Notes under the pieces: model-generated
The model's database searches: none
Seen by the model: the letters and a program-made list of their open reading frames with translations, nothing else
Told to the model about the DNA's origin: nothing
In this document: piece after piece, positions 38,464-47,600 of the stretch
Layout: each line of letters opens with the position of its first letter
Position numbering within the stretch: position 1 is the first letter of the stretch
Program-made: the position numbers and the translations under genes
Origin: Marinobacterium rhizophilum DSM 18822
Lineage (GTDB): Bacteria > Pseudomonadota > Gammaproteobacteria > Pseudomonadales > Balneatricaceae
DNA: 64,000 nucleotides
NCBI RefSeq assembly: GCF_000378045.1
Contig: NZ_KB899105.1
Span: 62,001 to 126,000 of the forward strand
Direction of reading: 5' to 3'

Positions 38464-38955
38464 ATGTTGCATGAGCCGATTCGACAGCTTTTGGCATCGC
38501 CTGCGTTTCCCCGCACCGTCAGCCTGCTGCTGGCGCTGCTGGCGCTGCTCGAAGGTGCCCAGATCGCCCGCGCTTTCTCGTCCGCCGCGTTACCGGTGAC
38601 GGCATCGGCTGCATCCGGTCCGGAGAGCGCGACAGCCAAACGTATCGACCTGGACGCCATTCGCCAGGCCCGGCTCTTCGGGGCCGCCGGAACGCAAGCG
38701 GCCCAAACGGAGCCCAAACCGGCGGCCTCGCAGCGCAGGAGCCGCCTCGATATCCGGCTGCTCGGCGTGGTCAAGGCGCAACAGGGCACGGACTCCGTCG
38801 CTATCCTGGCTGAGTCCGGCCGTCAGCGCGCTTATACGACCGGCGAACGGCTGAAGGGGAACTCCGGCGCGGAACTGGTCGAAATCACGGCGAACCGGAT
38901 CCTGCTCGACGTATCCGGCGAACGGCAGTTTATTGAACTGGAAAAAATGAAATGA
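38464..38955 (+). CDS. gspC: Type II secretion protein GspC, short form
   Basis: GspC is the inner-membrane clamp that links the platform to the secretin. The 163-residue protein has one N-terminal helix (TVSLLLALLALLEGAQIARAF, core residues 19-38), a linker, and the HR domain RLDIRLLGVVKAQQGTDSVAIL (core about 97-117) with GERLKGNSGAELVEI. It ends right after the HR domain, so the usual C-terminal PDZ or coiled-coil part is absent. It is the first gene of the gsp operon, behind the riboswitch, and overlaps the next gene by 4 bp. The ATG has only a weak ribosome site. Confidence 0.85.
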   Translation: MLHEPIRQLLASPAFPRTVSLLLALLALLEGAQIARAFSSAALPVTASAASGPESATAKRIDLDAIRQARLFGAAGTQAAQTEPKPAASQRRSRLDIRLLGVVKAQQGTDSVAILAESGRQRAYTTGERLKGNSGAELVEITANRILLDVSGERQFIELEKMK

Positions 38956-39674
38956 TCAGCCTCAATACACTCATGCGCCCGGTCATCATCCTGACGCTGG
39001 CGCTGATCGCGGCGGGCTGCGCGCCCTTCGCCCAGCTGAAGCCCAGCGGCGATGCCGTCGGGCCCAAGGCGCAGACCGCCCTGTACGACGAAAGCCTGGC
39101 CCTGATGGAAGCGGGCCAGCACGCCGCGGCGGCACAGCGCCTGGGCACGCTACTCGCGAGCGAGCCGCGCGGCGACGACCGCAGCCGGGCGTTGCTGGCG
39201 CTTGCGTATAGCCAGCTCAAGCTCGGCCAGCCTGAGCGCGCTGCACAGCTGGCCAGCCGTGTCATCGCACAAAACACCCAGAACAGCCCGCAGGATTACG
39301 CTCTCTACCTGCGGGCCAGCGCCCTGCTGGCCGAGCAGCCGGCTCCGACGCCGGGCCAGGCACGCCAGGCCGCACTTGATCTCGAAAACCTCGGCCGGCA
39401 CTACCCGGACAGCCGCTACGCCACCGCCACCCGGGAAACGCTGGCCGGACTCCGGGAGCGCCTGGCCGCAACCGAACTCGAAACCGCCAGGCGGCAACTG
39501 CAGGACCGGGCCTACGTCGCGGCGTTGAACCGCTGCCGCTACCTCATCGAGCGATACCCCGGAACGCGGGCGGTTCCGGCCGCACTGGAGCTGATGGTGA
39601 CCGCCTACCGGCAACTGGGACTGGATCAGCTGGCAGACAACACCCGCGCCATTCTGCAAGGCCGGACACCCTGA
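38952..39674 (+). CDS. TPR lipoprotein in the gsp operon, BamD-like, candidate pilotin
   Basis: This 240-residue protein has a lipoprotein signal with lipobox LIAAGC (Cys about 23), so it should be anchored in a membrane by lipid. The rest is helical with TPR-like pairs, for example ALYDESLALMEAGQHAAAA, DYALYLRASALLAEQ and NRCRYLIERYPGTRAVPAAL. The last resembles BamD/YfiO repeats. It is inserted between gspC and gspD with 4-bp overlap to gspC. Outer-membrane lipoproteins that guide secretins (pilotins such as GspS, or TPR proteins such as PilF) suggest that role. This is inference; the protein is not GspS by sequence. Confidence 0.75.
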   Translation: MISLNTLMRPVIILTLALIAAGCAPFAQLKPSGDAVGPKAQTALYDESLALMEAGQHAAAAQRLGTLLASEPRGDDRSRALLALAYSQLKLGQPERAAQLASRVIAQNTQNSPQDYALYLRASALLAEQPAPTPGQARQAALDLENLGRHYPDSRYATATRETLAGLRERLAATELETARRQLQDRAYVAALNRCRYLIERYPGTRAVPAALELMVTAYRQLGLDQLADNTRAILQGRTP

Positions 39675-39739
39675 CCCGACAATATTCTGCAGCCGTCCGC
39701 CGGAAGGCTGCGAACTTACACCATGAGACGGATGTAACC

Positions 39740-41827
39740 GTGCATAATTTCAAGTTCAACGAGCCAGTAGCAGTGTCTGTTCAACCGCCACGCCGGGCGG
39801 CCGCAAAGGGCACCGCAACCCGCACACGCACCGCGGCGGGGGCGTTCAGACGGCTGGCCGCCGGCACCCTGCTCGCGCTGCTGGCAGGCACCGCCTCCTG
39901 GACGGCCCAGGCCGCCGAACCGGACACCGACACCGGCGGCTACAGCCTGGACATGCGCGATACCGAAATATCGGAATTCATCGCCACCATCGGCAAACTC
40001 ACCGGTAAAACCATCATCATCGACCCGCGGGTACGCGGCAAGGTCACCGTCAGCAGCCCGAAATCCATCACCCGCGAGGAGCTGTACGAGATTTTCCTGG
40101 TACAGCTGGGCGTGAACGGCTTTTCGGTCGTCGACGTGGGCGACAATATCCTCAAGGTGATTCCGCAGCAGGCGGTCAAACTCGAGGGCGTGGAAGTCCA
40201 GGGCGACAACAGCGCAGCCCCGAACAGCAGCGAGAACATCGTCACGCGCGTGGTGCAGGTGAACAACGTCGATGTGGACGCTCTGGTGCCGATCCTGCGA
40301 CCACTGGTGGATAACCAAACCGGCATCATCGCGCCCTACCCCGCTTCCAACGTCATCCTGATCACCGACCGCGAATCCAACGTGCGGCGCCTGCTCGACA
40401 TTATCGTGCGGGTCGACAAGGCGGACACCGAGGACACCGAGATCGTCCCGCTGAACAATGCCTCGGCGCAGGAGGTCAGCCAGACGCTGATGACGCTGTT
40501 GCGCGAGCGGAACAGGGGTGGCAAGAGCACGCAGGCCCCTCCCCAGGTCACGGCGGACAGCCGCACCAACAGCCTGCTGATTCGCGGTAACGAGTCCAGC
40601 CGCGACTACCTGCGCAAGATCGTCCGTCGCCTCGACGGCGAGGTCCGCACCGACAACAACACCCGGGTGCACTACCTCAAGTACGCCAAGGCGGCGGATC
40701 TCGCCACTGTGCTCGAGAGCGTCACCGGCACTCTGGTCAAGGATGAAAGCGGCAGCCGTGGCAATGACGAGGAAAGCCGCGCCAGCATCCATATCGAGGC
40801 CCACGAGGCCACCAACAGCATCGTGCTCTCCGGCAGCCCCAGGATCATCCGCAGCCTGACGCAGCTGATCGAGCAGCTCGACATACGCCGCGCCCAGGTG
40901 ATGGTCGAAGCCATCATCGTCGAAATGTCCGAAACCCGGGCCAAGGAGCTCGGGGTGCAGTGGCTCCTGGCCGGACGCGACAACGGCGACAGCCTCACCT
41001 TCGCCGGCACCAACTACAACAACCTGGGCAACGGTCTCAACGGGATCGCCGCCGCATCCAACAATGCCGACGCCCAGGGCAATATCCTGTCCGGCATCGA
41101 GGGGCTTAGCGCAGGGGTGGGCAAGCTCGATGCCTCGGGTCTGAATTTCGGCGTGCTGCTCAAGGCGCTGCAGAACGACAACGAGTCCAACATTCTATCG
41201 ACCCCGAGCCTGGTGACCATGGACAACGAGGAAGCCTCGATACTGGTGGGCAGTGAGGTACCGGTCGTCACCGGCCAGACCATCGGCGACAACAACAGCA
41301 ACCCGTTCCAGACCATCGAACGCCAGGAGATCGGCATCAAGCTGCACATTACTCCACAGGTCAACGAAGGCAGCGCGGTGCAGCTGAAGATCGAGCAGGA
41401 AGTGTCGTCGCTGACCGGCGTGCGCGGAGCCGCCGACATCATTACCGACAAGCGCGAGATCAAGACGTCGGTGATGGTCGACGACGGCGCCACCATCGTG
41501 CTCGGCGGCCTGATCGACGACGACGTCCAGGAGCAGGCTTCGAAAGTCCCGCTGCTGGGAGACCTGCCGTTCATCGGTCGGCTGTTCCGCTCCGACAGCA
41601 GCCAGATCACGCGGCGCAACCTGATGGTATTCATCCGCCCCACCATTATCCGTGACCGCAACACCCTGACCGAGGTCAGCAGCGCCAAATACGGCTATAT
41701 CCGCGCCCGCCAGATGCTGAGCGAGAACGCGGACGTGAACCTGTTCCCGGACGAGGCGCCACGGGTGCTGCCCGAGTGGACCGGCATGGGCCCGGCGTCA
41801 CTCGAACTGCTGCCACCCGGAAAATAA
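39740..41827 (+). CDS. gspD: Type II secretion secretin GspD
   Basis: GspD forms the outer-membrane channel. The 695-residue protein has a long N-terminal region with a hydrophobic signal (about 38-58, ending TAQAAE), the N0 domain (YSLDMRDTEISEFIATIGKL), N1-N3 domains, and the secretin core. EVPVVTGQTIG, ERQEIGIKLHITPQV and VPLLGDLPFIGRLF lie in the last 200 residues. No S-domain is obvious at the C-terminus, though the last 45 residues are not conserved. The GTG start at 39740 has only a weak ribosome site, and the signal peptide is unusually far from it. Confidence 0.94.
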   Translation: MHNFKFNEPVAVSVQPPRRAAAKGTATRTRTAAGAFRRLAAGTLLALLAGTASWTAQAAEPDTDTGGYSLDMRDTEISEFIATIGKLTGKTIIIDPRVRGKVTVSSPKSITREELYEIFLVQLGVNGFSVVDVGDNILKVIPQQAVKLEGVEVQGDNSAAPNSSENIVTRVVQVNNVDVDALVPILRPLVDNQTGIIAPYPASNVILITDRESNVRRLLDIIVRVDKADTEDTEIVPLNNASAQEVSQTLMTLLRERNRGGKSTQAPPQVTADSRTNSLLIRGNESSRDYLRKIVRRLDGEVRTDNNTRVHYLKYAKAADLATVLESVTGTLVKDESGSRGNDEESRASIHIEAHEATNSIVLSGSPRIIRSLTQLIEQLDIRRAQVMVEAIIVEMSETRAKELGVQWLLAGRDNGDSLTFAGTNYNNLGNGLNGIAAASNNADAQGNILSGIEGLSAGVGKLDASGLNFGVLLKALQNDNESNILSTPSLVTMDNEEASILVGSEVPVVTGQTIGDNNSNPFQTIERQEIGIKLHITPQVNEGSAVQLKIEQEVSSLTGVRGAADIITDKREIKTSVMVDDGATIVLGGLIDDDVQEQASKVPLLGDLPFIGRLFRSDSSQITRRNLMVFIRPTIIRDRNTLTEVSSAKYGYIRARQMLSENADVNLFPDEAPRVLPEWTGMGPASLELLPPGK

Positions 41828-41830
41828 ACC

Positions 41831-43348
41831 ATGGCCACGCTACCGAACAGCGACCGGAACACGCCGGTCGACGATGCTGGCACCGCGCTGCAGCTGCCTT
41901 TCGCCTTCGCGGACCGCTATCGCCTGGTGGTCGATGGCGAGGCCGGTGCACTGAGCTGCCACTATCTGCCGCAGACGCCGGTCGAGGCGATCCTCGAGGC
42001 CAGGCGCTTCCTGGATGCCGAGCTGACGCTGGTCCCAACCACGCCCGAGGAACTGGAACAGCGCCTCGGCCGCCTCTACCAGCACAGCGGCCAGGCTGAC
42101 ATGCAGCGAATGGAGCAGATCGGCGACGACGACGACCTCTTCGAGCTGATCGACGAACTGCCGGAAAGCGAAGACCTGCTGGCCGCCGACGGCGACGCAC
42201 CGATCATCCGGCTGATCAACGCCCTGCTGAGCGAGGCGCTGCGCGAAGGCGCCTCCGATATCCACATCGAGCCCTACGAAAAAAACCTCTCGGTGCGGCT
42301 ACGCATCGACGGCGTGATGCGCGAGATCCTCTCACCCAACTACAAACTGGCGACGCTGCTGTGCTCGCGCATCAAGGTCATGGCCAAGCTCGACATCGCC
42401 GAGAAGCGGCTGCCGCAGGACGGCCGCACGGCGCTGCGCATCGGCGGCCGTGCCCTGGATGTACGCGTCTCGACCCTGCCCTCCCGCCATGGCGAAAGGA
42501 TCGTGATGCGCCTGCTCGACAAGCAGACGGCCCGCCTCGACCTGTCCGACCTCGGCATGCCCGAGGCGACACACCGGGCCTTCCGGCGCCTGCTGCTGCA
42601 GCCCAACGGCGTGATCCTGGTGACCGGCCCTACCGGCTCGGGCAAGACCACCACCCTCTACGCCGGACTCGGCCTGCTCAACAACCGTTCGCGCAATATC
42701 CTCACCGTGGAAGACCCGGTCGAGTACGCGATCGAGGGCGTCGGCCAGATCCAGGTCAACAGCCGCGCCGGCATGACCTTCGCCAAGGGCCTTCGCGCCA
42801 TGCTGCGCCAGGACCCGGACGTGCTGATGATCGGCGAGATCCGCGACGTCGAGACCGCCGAGGTCTCGATCCAGGCGAGCCTCACCGGCCACCTGGTACT
42901 GTCGACCCTGCACACCAACAGCGCGGTCGGCGCCATCACCCGCCTGCGCGACATCGGCATTGATCCCTACCTGGTGGCCTCCAGCCTCAAGGGCGTGCTG
43001 GCGCAGCGCCTGCTGCGGCGCCTGTGCCCGCACTGCCGCACGCCGGCGCGCATCGACCAGGACGAAGCCTTGAGGCTGAACAGCCCCGCGTTCGAGGGCA
43101 CCGATGCCTTCGCAAGCCAGGGCTGCGACGCCTGCAACCAGACCGGTTATCGCGGGCGCGTCGGCGTCTACGAACTGGTCGAGGTCGATGCCGACCTGGC
43201 GGTGCTGATCAACCAGGGCGCCGGCGAAGTCGAGATGCAGCGGCATCTGCAGAACCGCATGAACTCGCTGATGGACGAGGCGCGCGAGCTCGTTGCGCGC
43301 GGCGTCACCAGCGTCGACGAAGTCCTCCGAATCGTACGCAGTGACTGA
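41831..43348 (+). CDS. gspE: Type II secretion ATPase GspE
   Basis: GspE is the cytoplasmic ATPase that drives the pseudopilus. The 505-residue protein has an N-terminal domain, then GASDIHIEPYEKNLSVRLRIDG, Walker A GPTGSGKTTTLY (about 264), the Asp box VEDPVEYAIEGVGQIQVN, Walker B DPDVLMIGEIRD and the His box HLVLSTLHTNSA. The zinc-finger pairs CPHC and CDAC lie at about 399 and 432. It starts 3 bp after gspD. Confidence 0.96.
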   Translation: MATLPNSDRNTPVDDAGTALQLPFAFADRYRLVVDGEAGALSCHYLPQTPVEAILEARRFLDAELTLVPTTPEELEQRLGRLYQHSGQADMQRMEQIGDDDDLFELIDELPESEDLLAADGDAPIIRLINALLSEALREGASDIHIEPYEKNLSVRLRIDGVMREILSPNYKLATLLCSRIKVMAKLDIAEKRLPQDGRTALRIGGRALDVRVSTLPSRHGERIVMRLLDKQTARLDLSDLGMPEATHRAFRRLLLQPNGVILVTGPTGSGKTTTLYAGLGLLNNRSRNILTVEDPVEYAIEGVGQIQVNSRAGMTFAKGLRAMLRQDPDVLMIGEIRDVETAEVSIQASLTGHLVLSTLHTNSAVGAITRLRDIGIDPYLVASSLKGVLAQRLLRRLCPHCRTPARIDQDEALRLNSPAFEGTDAFASQGCDACNQTGYRGRVGVYELVEVDADLAVLINQGAGEVEMQRHLQNRMNSLMDEARELVARGVTSVDEVLRIVRSD

Positions 43349-43353
43349 CAAGC

Positions 43354-44571
43354 ATGGCCGCCTTTAACTACCGAGCCCTGACCGCCGACGGCGGCGCCCG
43401 CAAGGGACTGATCGAAGCCGACTCGCCGCGCCAGGCCCGCGCGCTGCTGCGCGAACAGGGCCTGATGCCGACGTCGGTGGAAACCGCCAGCGCGGCGAAA
43501 CCGGCCCGCGCCGGCCGGCCCCGACTGGCGCGCGCGCTGCCGGCGCGCGACGTCGCGCTGCTGACGCGACAGCTCGCCACCCTGATCGACTCCGGTCTGC
43601 CGCTGGAGGAAGCCCTGCTGGCCGTCTCGCGCCACAGCAACGATGCGCGCCTCAAGTCGACGGTGCTGTCGGTGCGCGGCCGCATCCTTGAAGGTCACAG
43701 CCTCGCCTCAGCGCTGTCGGAATACCCACGCAGCTTCAGCGAGCTGTACCGCGCCATGATCACCGCCGGCGAAGAAACGGGACACCTCAGCGCCGTACTG
43801 CTGCGGCTGGCAGAGCACGGTGAACGGTTGCAGCAGATCCGCGGCAAGGTCCAGGTTGCGCTGATCTATCCAACCATGCTGACGCTGGTGGCCATCGGCG
43901 TTATTGGCCTGCTGATGACCTACGTCGTGCCCAAGGTGGTGGAACAGTTCACCCACACCCAGCAGACGCTGCCGTTCCTCACCCGGCAGCTGATCCTGAT
44001 CAGCGATGGCCTGCAGCAGTACGGCCTGCACATCCTGGCGTCGATGGCGCTGCTGGCGCTGCTGGCACGCTGGTACCTGCACGACAGCGGCCGGCGCACC
44101 GGCTGGCACCGCATGCAGCTGCGCTTGCCGCTGCTCAATACCTTCGTGCTGGGCCAGCAGTCGCTGCAGTTTGCCCGCACCCTGGCGATCCTGGTGGGTA
44201 GCGGAGTCGATCTGCTGCACAGTCTCAAGGTCGCCGCCGGCCCCATGACCAACCTCTACCTCAGGGGCGCGGTGCTCGATTGCATGGAACGGGTCCGGGG
44301 CGGCAGCTCGCTGTCGCGCGCGCTGGAACAGTCCGGCCCCTTTCCGCCGCTGCTGGTATACATGATCGCCAACGGCGAGAGCAGCGGCGAACTGGAAAGG
44401 ATGCTGGACAAGGCCGCGGAAAACCAGGAAGCGGAATTCGAGACCCGCGTCGCCTGGCTGCTGGGGCTGTTCGAACCGGCCCTGATACTGACCATGGGCG
44501 TGGTCGTGCTGGGCATCGTGCTGGCAATCCTGCTGCCCATCCTGGAACTCAACAATATCAGCTCGTATTAA
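43354..44571 (+). CDS. gspF: Type II secretion inner-membrane platform protein GspF
   Basis: GspF is the polytopic platform that couples the ATPase to the pilus. The 405-residue protein has the family start MAAFNYRALTADGGARKGLI and three membrane helices (about 170-192, 222-240 and 375-397). The duplicated cytoplasmic domains contain LTRQLATLIDSGLPLEEAL and FARTLAILVGSGVDLLHSL. It starts 5 bp after gspE. Confidence 0.96.
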   Translation: MAAFNYRALTADGGARKGLIEADSPRQARALLREQGLMPTSVETASAAKPARAGRPRLARALPARDVALLTRQLATLIDSGLPLEEALLAVSRHSNDARLKSTVLSVRGRILEGHSLASALSEYPRSFSELYRAMITAGEETGHLSAVLLRLAEHGERLQQIRGKVQVALIYPTMLTLVAIGVIGLLMTYVVPKVVEQFTHTQQTLPFLTRQLILISDGLQQYGLHILASMALLALLARWYLHDSGRRTGWHRMQLRLPLLNTFVLGQQSLQFARTLAILVGSGVDLLHSLKVAAGPMTNLYLRGAVLDCMERVRGGSSLSRALEQSGPFPPLLVYMIANGESSGELERMLDKAAENQEAEFETRVAWLLGLFEPALILTMGVVVLGIVLAILLPILELNNISSY

Positions 44572-44584
44572 CGGAGACCGACAA

Positions 44585-45016
44585 GTGACGTCAAACATCA
44601 AGCAAACCGGACAACAGGGCTTCACACTGCTGGAGATCATGGTGGTTATCGTGATTCTGGGGTTGCTGGTGGCCATGGTGGCCCCCAATGTGCTGCAGAA
44701 CCAGGACAAGGCCATGGTCGAAAAGGCCAGGGCCGACGTTGCCCTGCTGGAGCAGGCGCTGGACATGTACAAACTCGACAACTTCCAGTACCCGACCACC
44801 GATCAGGGGCTCGAGGCCCTGGTAACCAAGCCGACCACCGGACCGGCACCCAAGCGCTACAACCCCAACGGCTATATCAAGCGCCTGCCTACGGATCCCT
44901 GGGGTAACGCCTACCAGTACCTGCAGCCGGGCGTCACCCGGGCGTTCGATATCTATTCCCTGGGGGCGGACGGCGAATTGGGTGGTGAAGACCTTGCCAA
45001 AGATATCGGCAACTAG
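44585..45016 (+). CDS. gspG: Major pseudopilin GspG
   Basis: GspG is the main pseudopilus subunit. The 143-residue preprotein has a short leader cut at QG and then FTLLEIMVVIVILGLLVAMV with Glu5. The C-terminal part keeps the GspG pattern YPTTDQGLEALV, YIKRLPTDPWGN and DIYSLGADGELGGE, where the calcium site lies. It follows gspF by 13 bp. A prepilin peptidase (GspO) is needed for processing but is not encoded in this operon. Confidence 0.96.
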   Translation: MTSNIKQTGQQGFTLLEIMVVIVILGLLVAMVAPNVLQNQDKAMVEKARADVALLEQALDMYKLDNFQYPTTDQGLEALVTKPTTGPAPKRYNPNGYIKRLPTDPWGNAYQYLQPGVTRAFDIYSLGADGELGGEDLAKDIGN

Positions 45017-45083
45017 GGGTTTGTCGAACTTAATGCTGGTCTACTCGGCTCGGGCATCCTGCTTCGCTCTGCCTCCTGCATCC

Positions 45084-45599
45084 ATGCAGTCGTGCGGAGA
45101 AGCCCGACAGGCTGCCAGGGGCTTCACCCTGCTGGAAATGATGGTGGTGATGGTCATCCTCGGGCTGCTGTCGGTCGCGGTATCGCTGGCACTGCCGGAC
45201 AGCGCCCGGCAGCGCCTGGACACCGATGCGCAGCGGCTGCGGGGTCAGATCGGGCTGGCGATGGAACAGGCGATCTACCGCAACCGCGATTACGGCCTGG
45301 GTGTCGGCGAGCACGGCTACGGCTTCTTCGAGCGCGACGGCGAGACCTGGCTAGCGCTGGACGGGGACGCCCGGCTCGAGCCCTATCCGCTCGACGCCGA
45401 CAGCCGCCTGCGTCTCAGCGTCTGGGGCGAGCCGGTACCCACAGAGGGCACCGGCCGCGAGCCGCAGATTCTGTTCCTCTCTGACGGCCAGGTCAGCGCC
45501 TTTGAGCTGTGGATCGACCACGACGGCGTGCCGACACACCGGCTGATCACCGCAAGTTTCGCCGGCGACCTGCGCCTGCTCGAACCGGAGCTGCCATGA
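45084..45599 (+). CDS. gspH: Minor pseudopilin GspH
   Basis: GspH is a minor pseudopilin. From the ATG at 45084 the product has 171 residues with a 13-residue basic leader, cleaved before FTLLEMMVVMVILGLLSVAV. In-frame ATGs at 44982 and 45033 would give unusually long leaders; no start has a clear ribosome site. The C-terminal domain has the GspH pattern LFLSDGQVSAFELWI. Its stop overlaps the gspI start as ATGA. Confidence 0.85.
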   Translation: MQSCGEARQAARGFTLLEMMVVMVILGLLSVAVSLALPDSARQRLDTDAQRLRGQIGLAMEQAIYRNRDYGLGVGEHGYGFFERDGETWLALDGDARLEPYPLDADSRLRLSVWGEPVPTEGTGREPQILFLSDGQVSAFELWIDHDGVPTHRLITASFAGDLRLLEPELP

Positions 45600-45964
45600 A
45601 ACCCTGCACTCAGCGCGGCTTCACCCTGCTGGAGCTGCTGGTGGCCCTGGCCATCTTCGCGCTCTCGGCCGGCGCCCTGCTCAAGACCCTGGGCGAACAG
45701 GGGCGCAATGCCGGCCAGCTGGAGGCTCGCTATTTCGCGCAGCTGGCCGCCCGCAACCAGCTGTCGCGGCTACACCTGCAGCCGGCCTGGCCCGACCTCG
45801 GCGAGCGCGATCACGACATCGAACTGGCCGGCCGCCGCTTTGCGCTGACACAGAGCGTGCGCAAAACGGACAGTCCCTCCATCCGCCGCGTCACGCTCAG
45901 CGTCAGCGGCAACGCTGGACAGATTCTGGCCGAGCTGGAAGCCTTCATGGGACCCCGGTCATGA
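45596..45964 (+). CDS. gspI: Minor pseudopilin GspI
   Basis: GspI sits at the tip of the pseudopilus with GspJ and GspK. The 122-residue preprotein has leader MKPCTQRG followed by FTLLELLVALAIFALSAGAL. The central RNQLSRLHLQPAWPDLGE fits the GspI N-LA.L pattern. The ATG at 45596 overlaps the gspH stop; a longer reading would place the leader motif too deep. It overlaps gspJ by 4 bp. Confidence 0.92.
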   Translation: MKPCTQRGFTLLELLVALAIFALSAGALLKTLGEQGRNAGQLEARYFAQLAARNQLSRLHLQPAWPDLGERDHDIELAGRRFALTQSVRKTDSPSIRRVTLSVSGNAGQILAELEAFMGPRS

Positions 45965-46575
45965 GGCGTGCAGCCGGTTTCACCCTGCTGGAAGTGCTGG
46001 TGGCGGTCGCGCTGCTGGCGATGCTGGGGCTCGCGGCGGCGCTGACGCTCAACAGCGGACTGCGCAGCCAGCAGACACTCAGCGAGAACCTGAGCAGCCT
46101 GCAGCGTCTGCAACTGGCACAGCAGCTGATCCAGCGCGACCTGGAGCAGATCGTCGCGCGCAGGGGCCGCGGCGAACAGGGTGATTTCCGCGACCAGCCG
46201 CTGGCCGCGGGTGAAGACGGTACCCTGCTGGACTTCTACAAGACCGGCCGGCGTCAGCTGCAAAGCCGCATGCCGGGCTCCGACCTCGAACACCTGCGCT
46301 ACCGCTTTGAAGACGGACACCTGGTGCGGGACGCCACCCCGCTGATCGACACCCCCCCGGACACACCCTGGCACAGCGTTACCCTGCTGGATCAGTTGAA
46401 CGGGGTTGAACTGCGGTATTTCTACGACGGCGACTGGATAGACCAGTGGCCACCGGTGCGCGCCGCCACCTTCGGCGGGCATGTCAGCCGCCTGCCGCTG
46501 GCCCTGGAGCTGACGCTGAACACCGAGCGTTATGGAGCGGTAACGCAGATCATGCTGCTGCCGGATGCCTCCTGA
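45961..46575 (+). CDS. gspJ: Minor pseudopilin GspJ
   Basis: GspJ is the third minor pseudopilin. The 204-residue protein has leader MRRAAG and then FTLLEVLVAVALLAMLGLAA with Glu5. The family pattern LVRDATPLIDTPPDTPWHS and LLDQLNGVELRYFYDG appears in the C-terminal half. Start and stop overlap the neighbouring genes by 4 and 1 bp, a sign of translational coupling. Confidence 0.93.
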   Translation: MRRAAGFTLLEVLVAVALLAMLGLAAALTLNSGLRSQQTLSENLSSLQRLQLAQQLIQRDLEQIVARRGRGEQGDFRDQPLAAGEDGTLLDFYKTGRRQLQSRMPGSDLEHLRYRFEDGHLVRDATPLIDTPPDTPWHSVTLLDQLNGVELRYFYDGDWIDQWPPVRAATFGGHVSRLPLALELTLNTERYGAVTQIMLLPDAS

Positions 46576-47600
46576 TGACCGCTCCCCCGAGTTCGAGACA
46601 GCAGAACGCCGGCGTCGCCCTGATGATCGTATTGCTGGTCGTGGCGATGATCAGCCTGGTCGCTGTCCAGATCGGGTCGCTGCTGCAACTGGGTATCCGC
46701 CAGGCCGGCAACCGCGAACAGTACCAGCAGGCGCAGTGGTTCGCCCTCGGCGGCGAACGCCTGGCGCGGTCGCTGATCGAATCGGCGTTCGAGCACGACA
46801 AGCGCATTCATCCGGGTCAGGCCTGGGCGATGCCCGGCCGCCGGTACCCGATCGACGGCGGCTCGATCCGGCTCGACATCCGCGACCAGGGCGCCTGCTT
46901 CAACCTGAATGCGCTCAGCGCCCTGACCACCGACCAGGACGGCAGCAAGCAGAAGCCGCCCCAGGCGGTGCGCCAGCTCGCCAGCCTGATACAGGCCCTG
47001 GGCGGCAGCGAGGCGGAAACGGCGCAACTGCTGGAACCGCTGCGTGACTGGCTCGACGAAGACAACCTGACCACCGGGCTCCGGGGCGCAGAGGATCTCT
47101 ACTACACCGCGCGGCAGCCGCCGTACCTGCCGGCCAACGGCCCGCTGGCGTCCCTGTCGGAGCTCGGTTTCATCCGCGGGTTCCGCCGCGACGACGACTA
47201 TGTGCCGCTGTCGGAAGAGCTGCGGCCCTGGCTCTGCGCGCCGCCCGACCGCGACCTGCTGCTGAACCTGAACAGCCTGGGCGCCAACAGGCTGGCACTG
47301 CTGTCGGCGCTGTTCGAGGGCAAAGTGCCGACCGACCGCCTGACGCAGGCTCTCAATGCAAGGCCTGCCGGCGGCTTTCGCAGCGCCGACGAGTTCTGGC
47401 AGCGACTGGCGGGCGACGAGTCCCTCGCCGGCCGGCTCGATGCCCAGGTGCGTCCGCAATTACGCGTGACCTCGGACTTTTTCCTGGCGCGCATCGAGGT
47501 GAACCTTCATGAGACGAATCTGGTGCTGTACAGCCGGATACAGGTGCGCAACGATCAGACGGCCGTCTACCAGCGCCACTACGGAGCTTTGAATGAGTGA
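46575..47600 (+). CDS. gspK: Minor pseudopilin GspK
   Basis: GspK caps the pseudopilus tip. The ATG at 46575 overlaps the gspJ stop and gives 341 residues. The leader ends in NAG, followed by VALMIVLLVVAMISLVAVQ. Position 5 is not Glu, as is usual in GspK. The large alpha domain has FNLNALSAL and LNLNSLGANRLALLSAL. It overlaps gspL by 8 bp. Confidence 0.93.
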   Translation: MTAPPSSRQQNAGVALMIVLLVVAMISLVAVQIGSLLQLGIRQAGNREQYQQAQWFALGGERLARSLIESAFEHDKRIHPGQAWAMPGRRYPIDGGSIRLDIRDQGACFNLNALSALTTDQDGSKQKPPQAVRQLASLIQALGGSEAETAQLLEPLRDWLDEDNLTTGLRGAEDLYYTARQPPYLPANGPLASLSELGFIRGFRRDDDYVPLSEELRPWLCAPPDRDLLLNLNSLGANRLALLSALFEGKVPTDRLTQALNARPAGGFRSADEFWQRLAGDESLAGRLDAQVRPQLRVTSDFFLARIEVNLHETNLVLYSRIQVRNDQTAVYQRHYGALNE

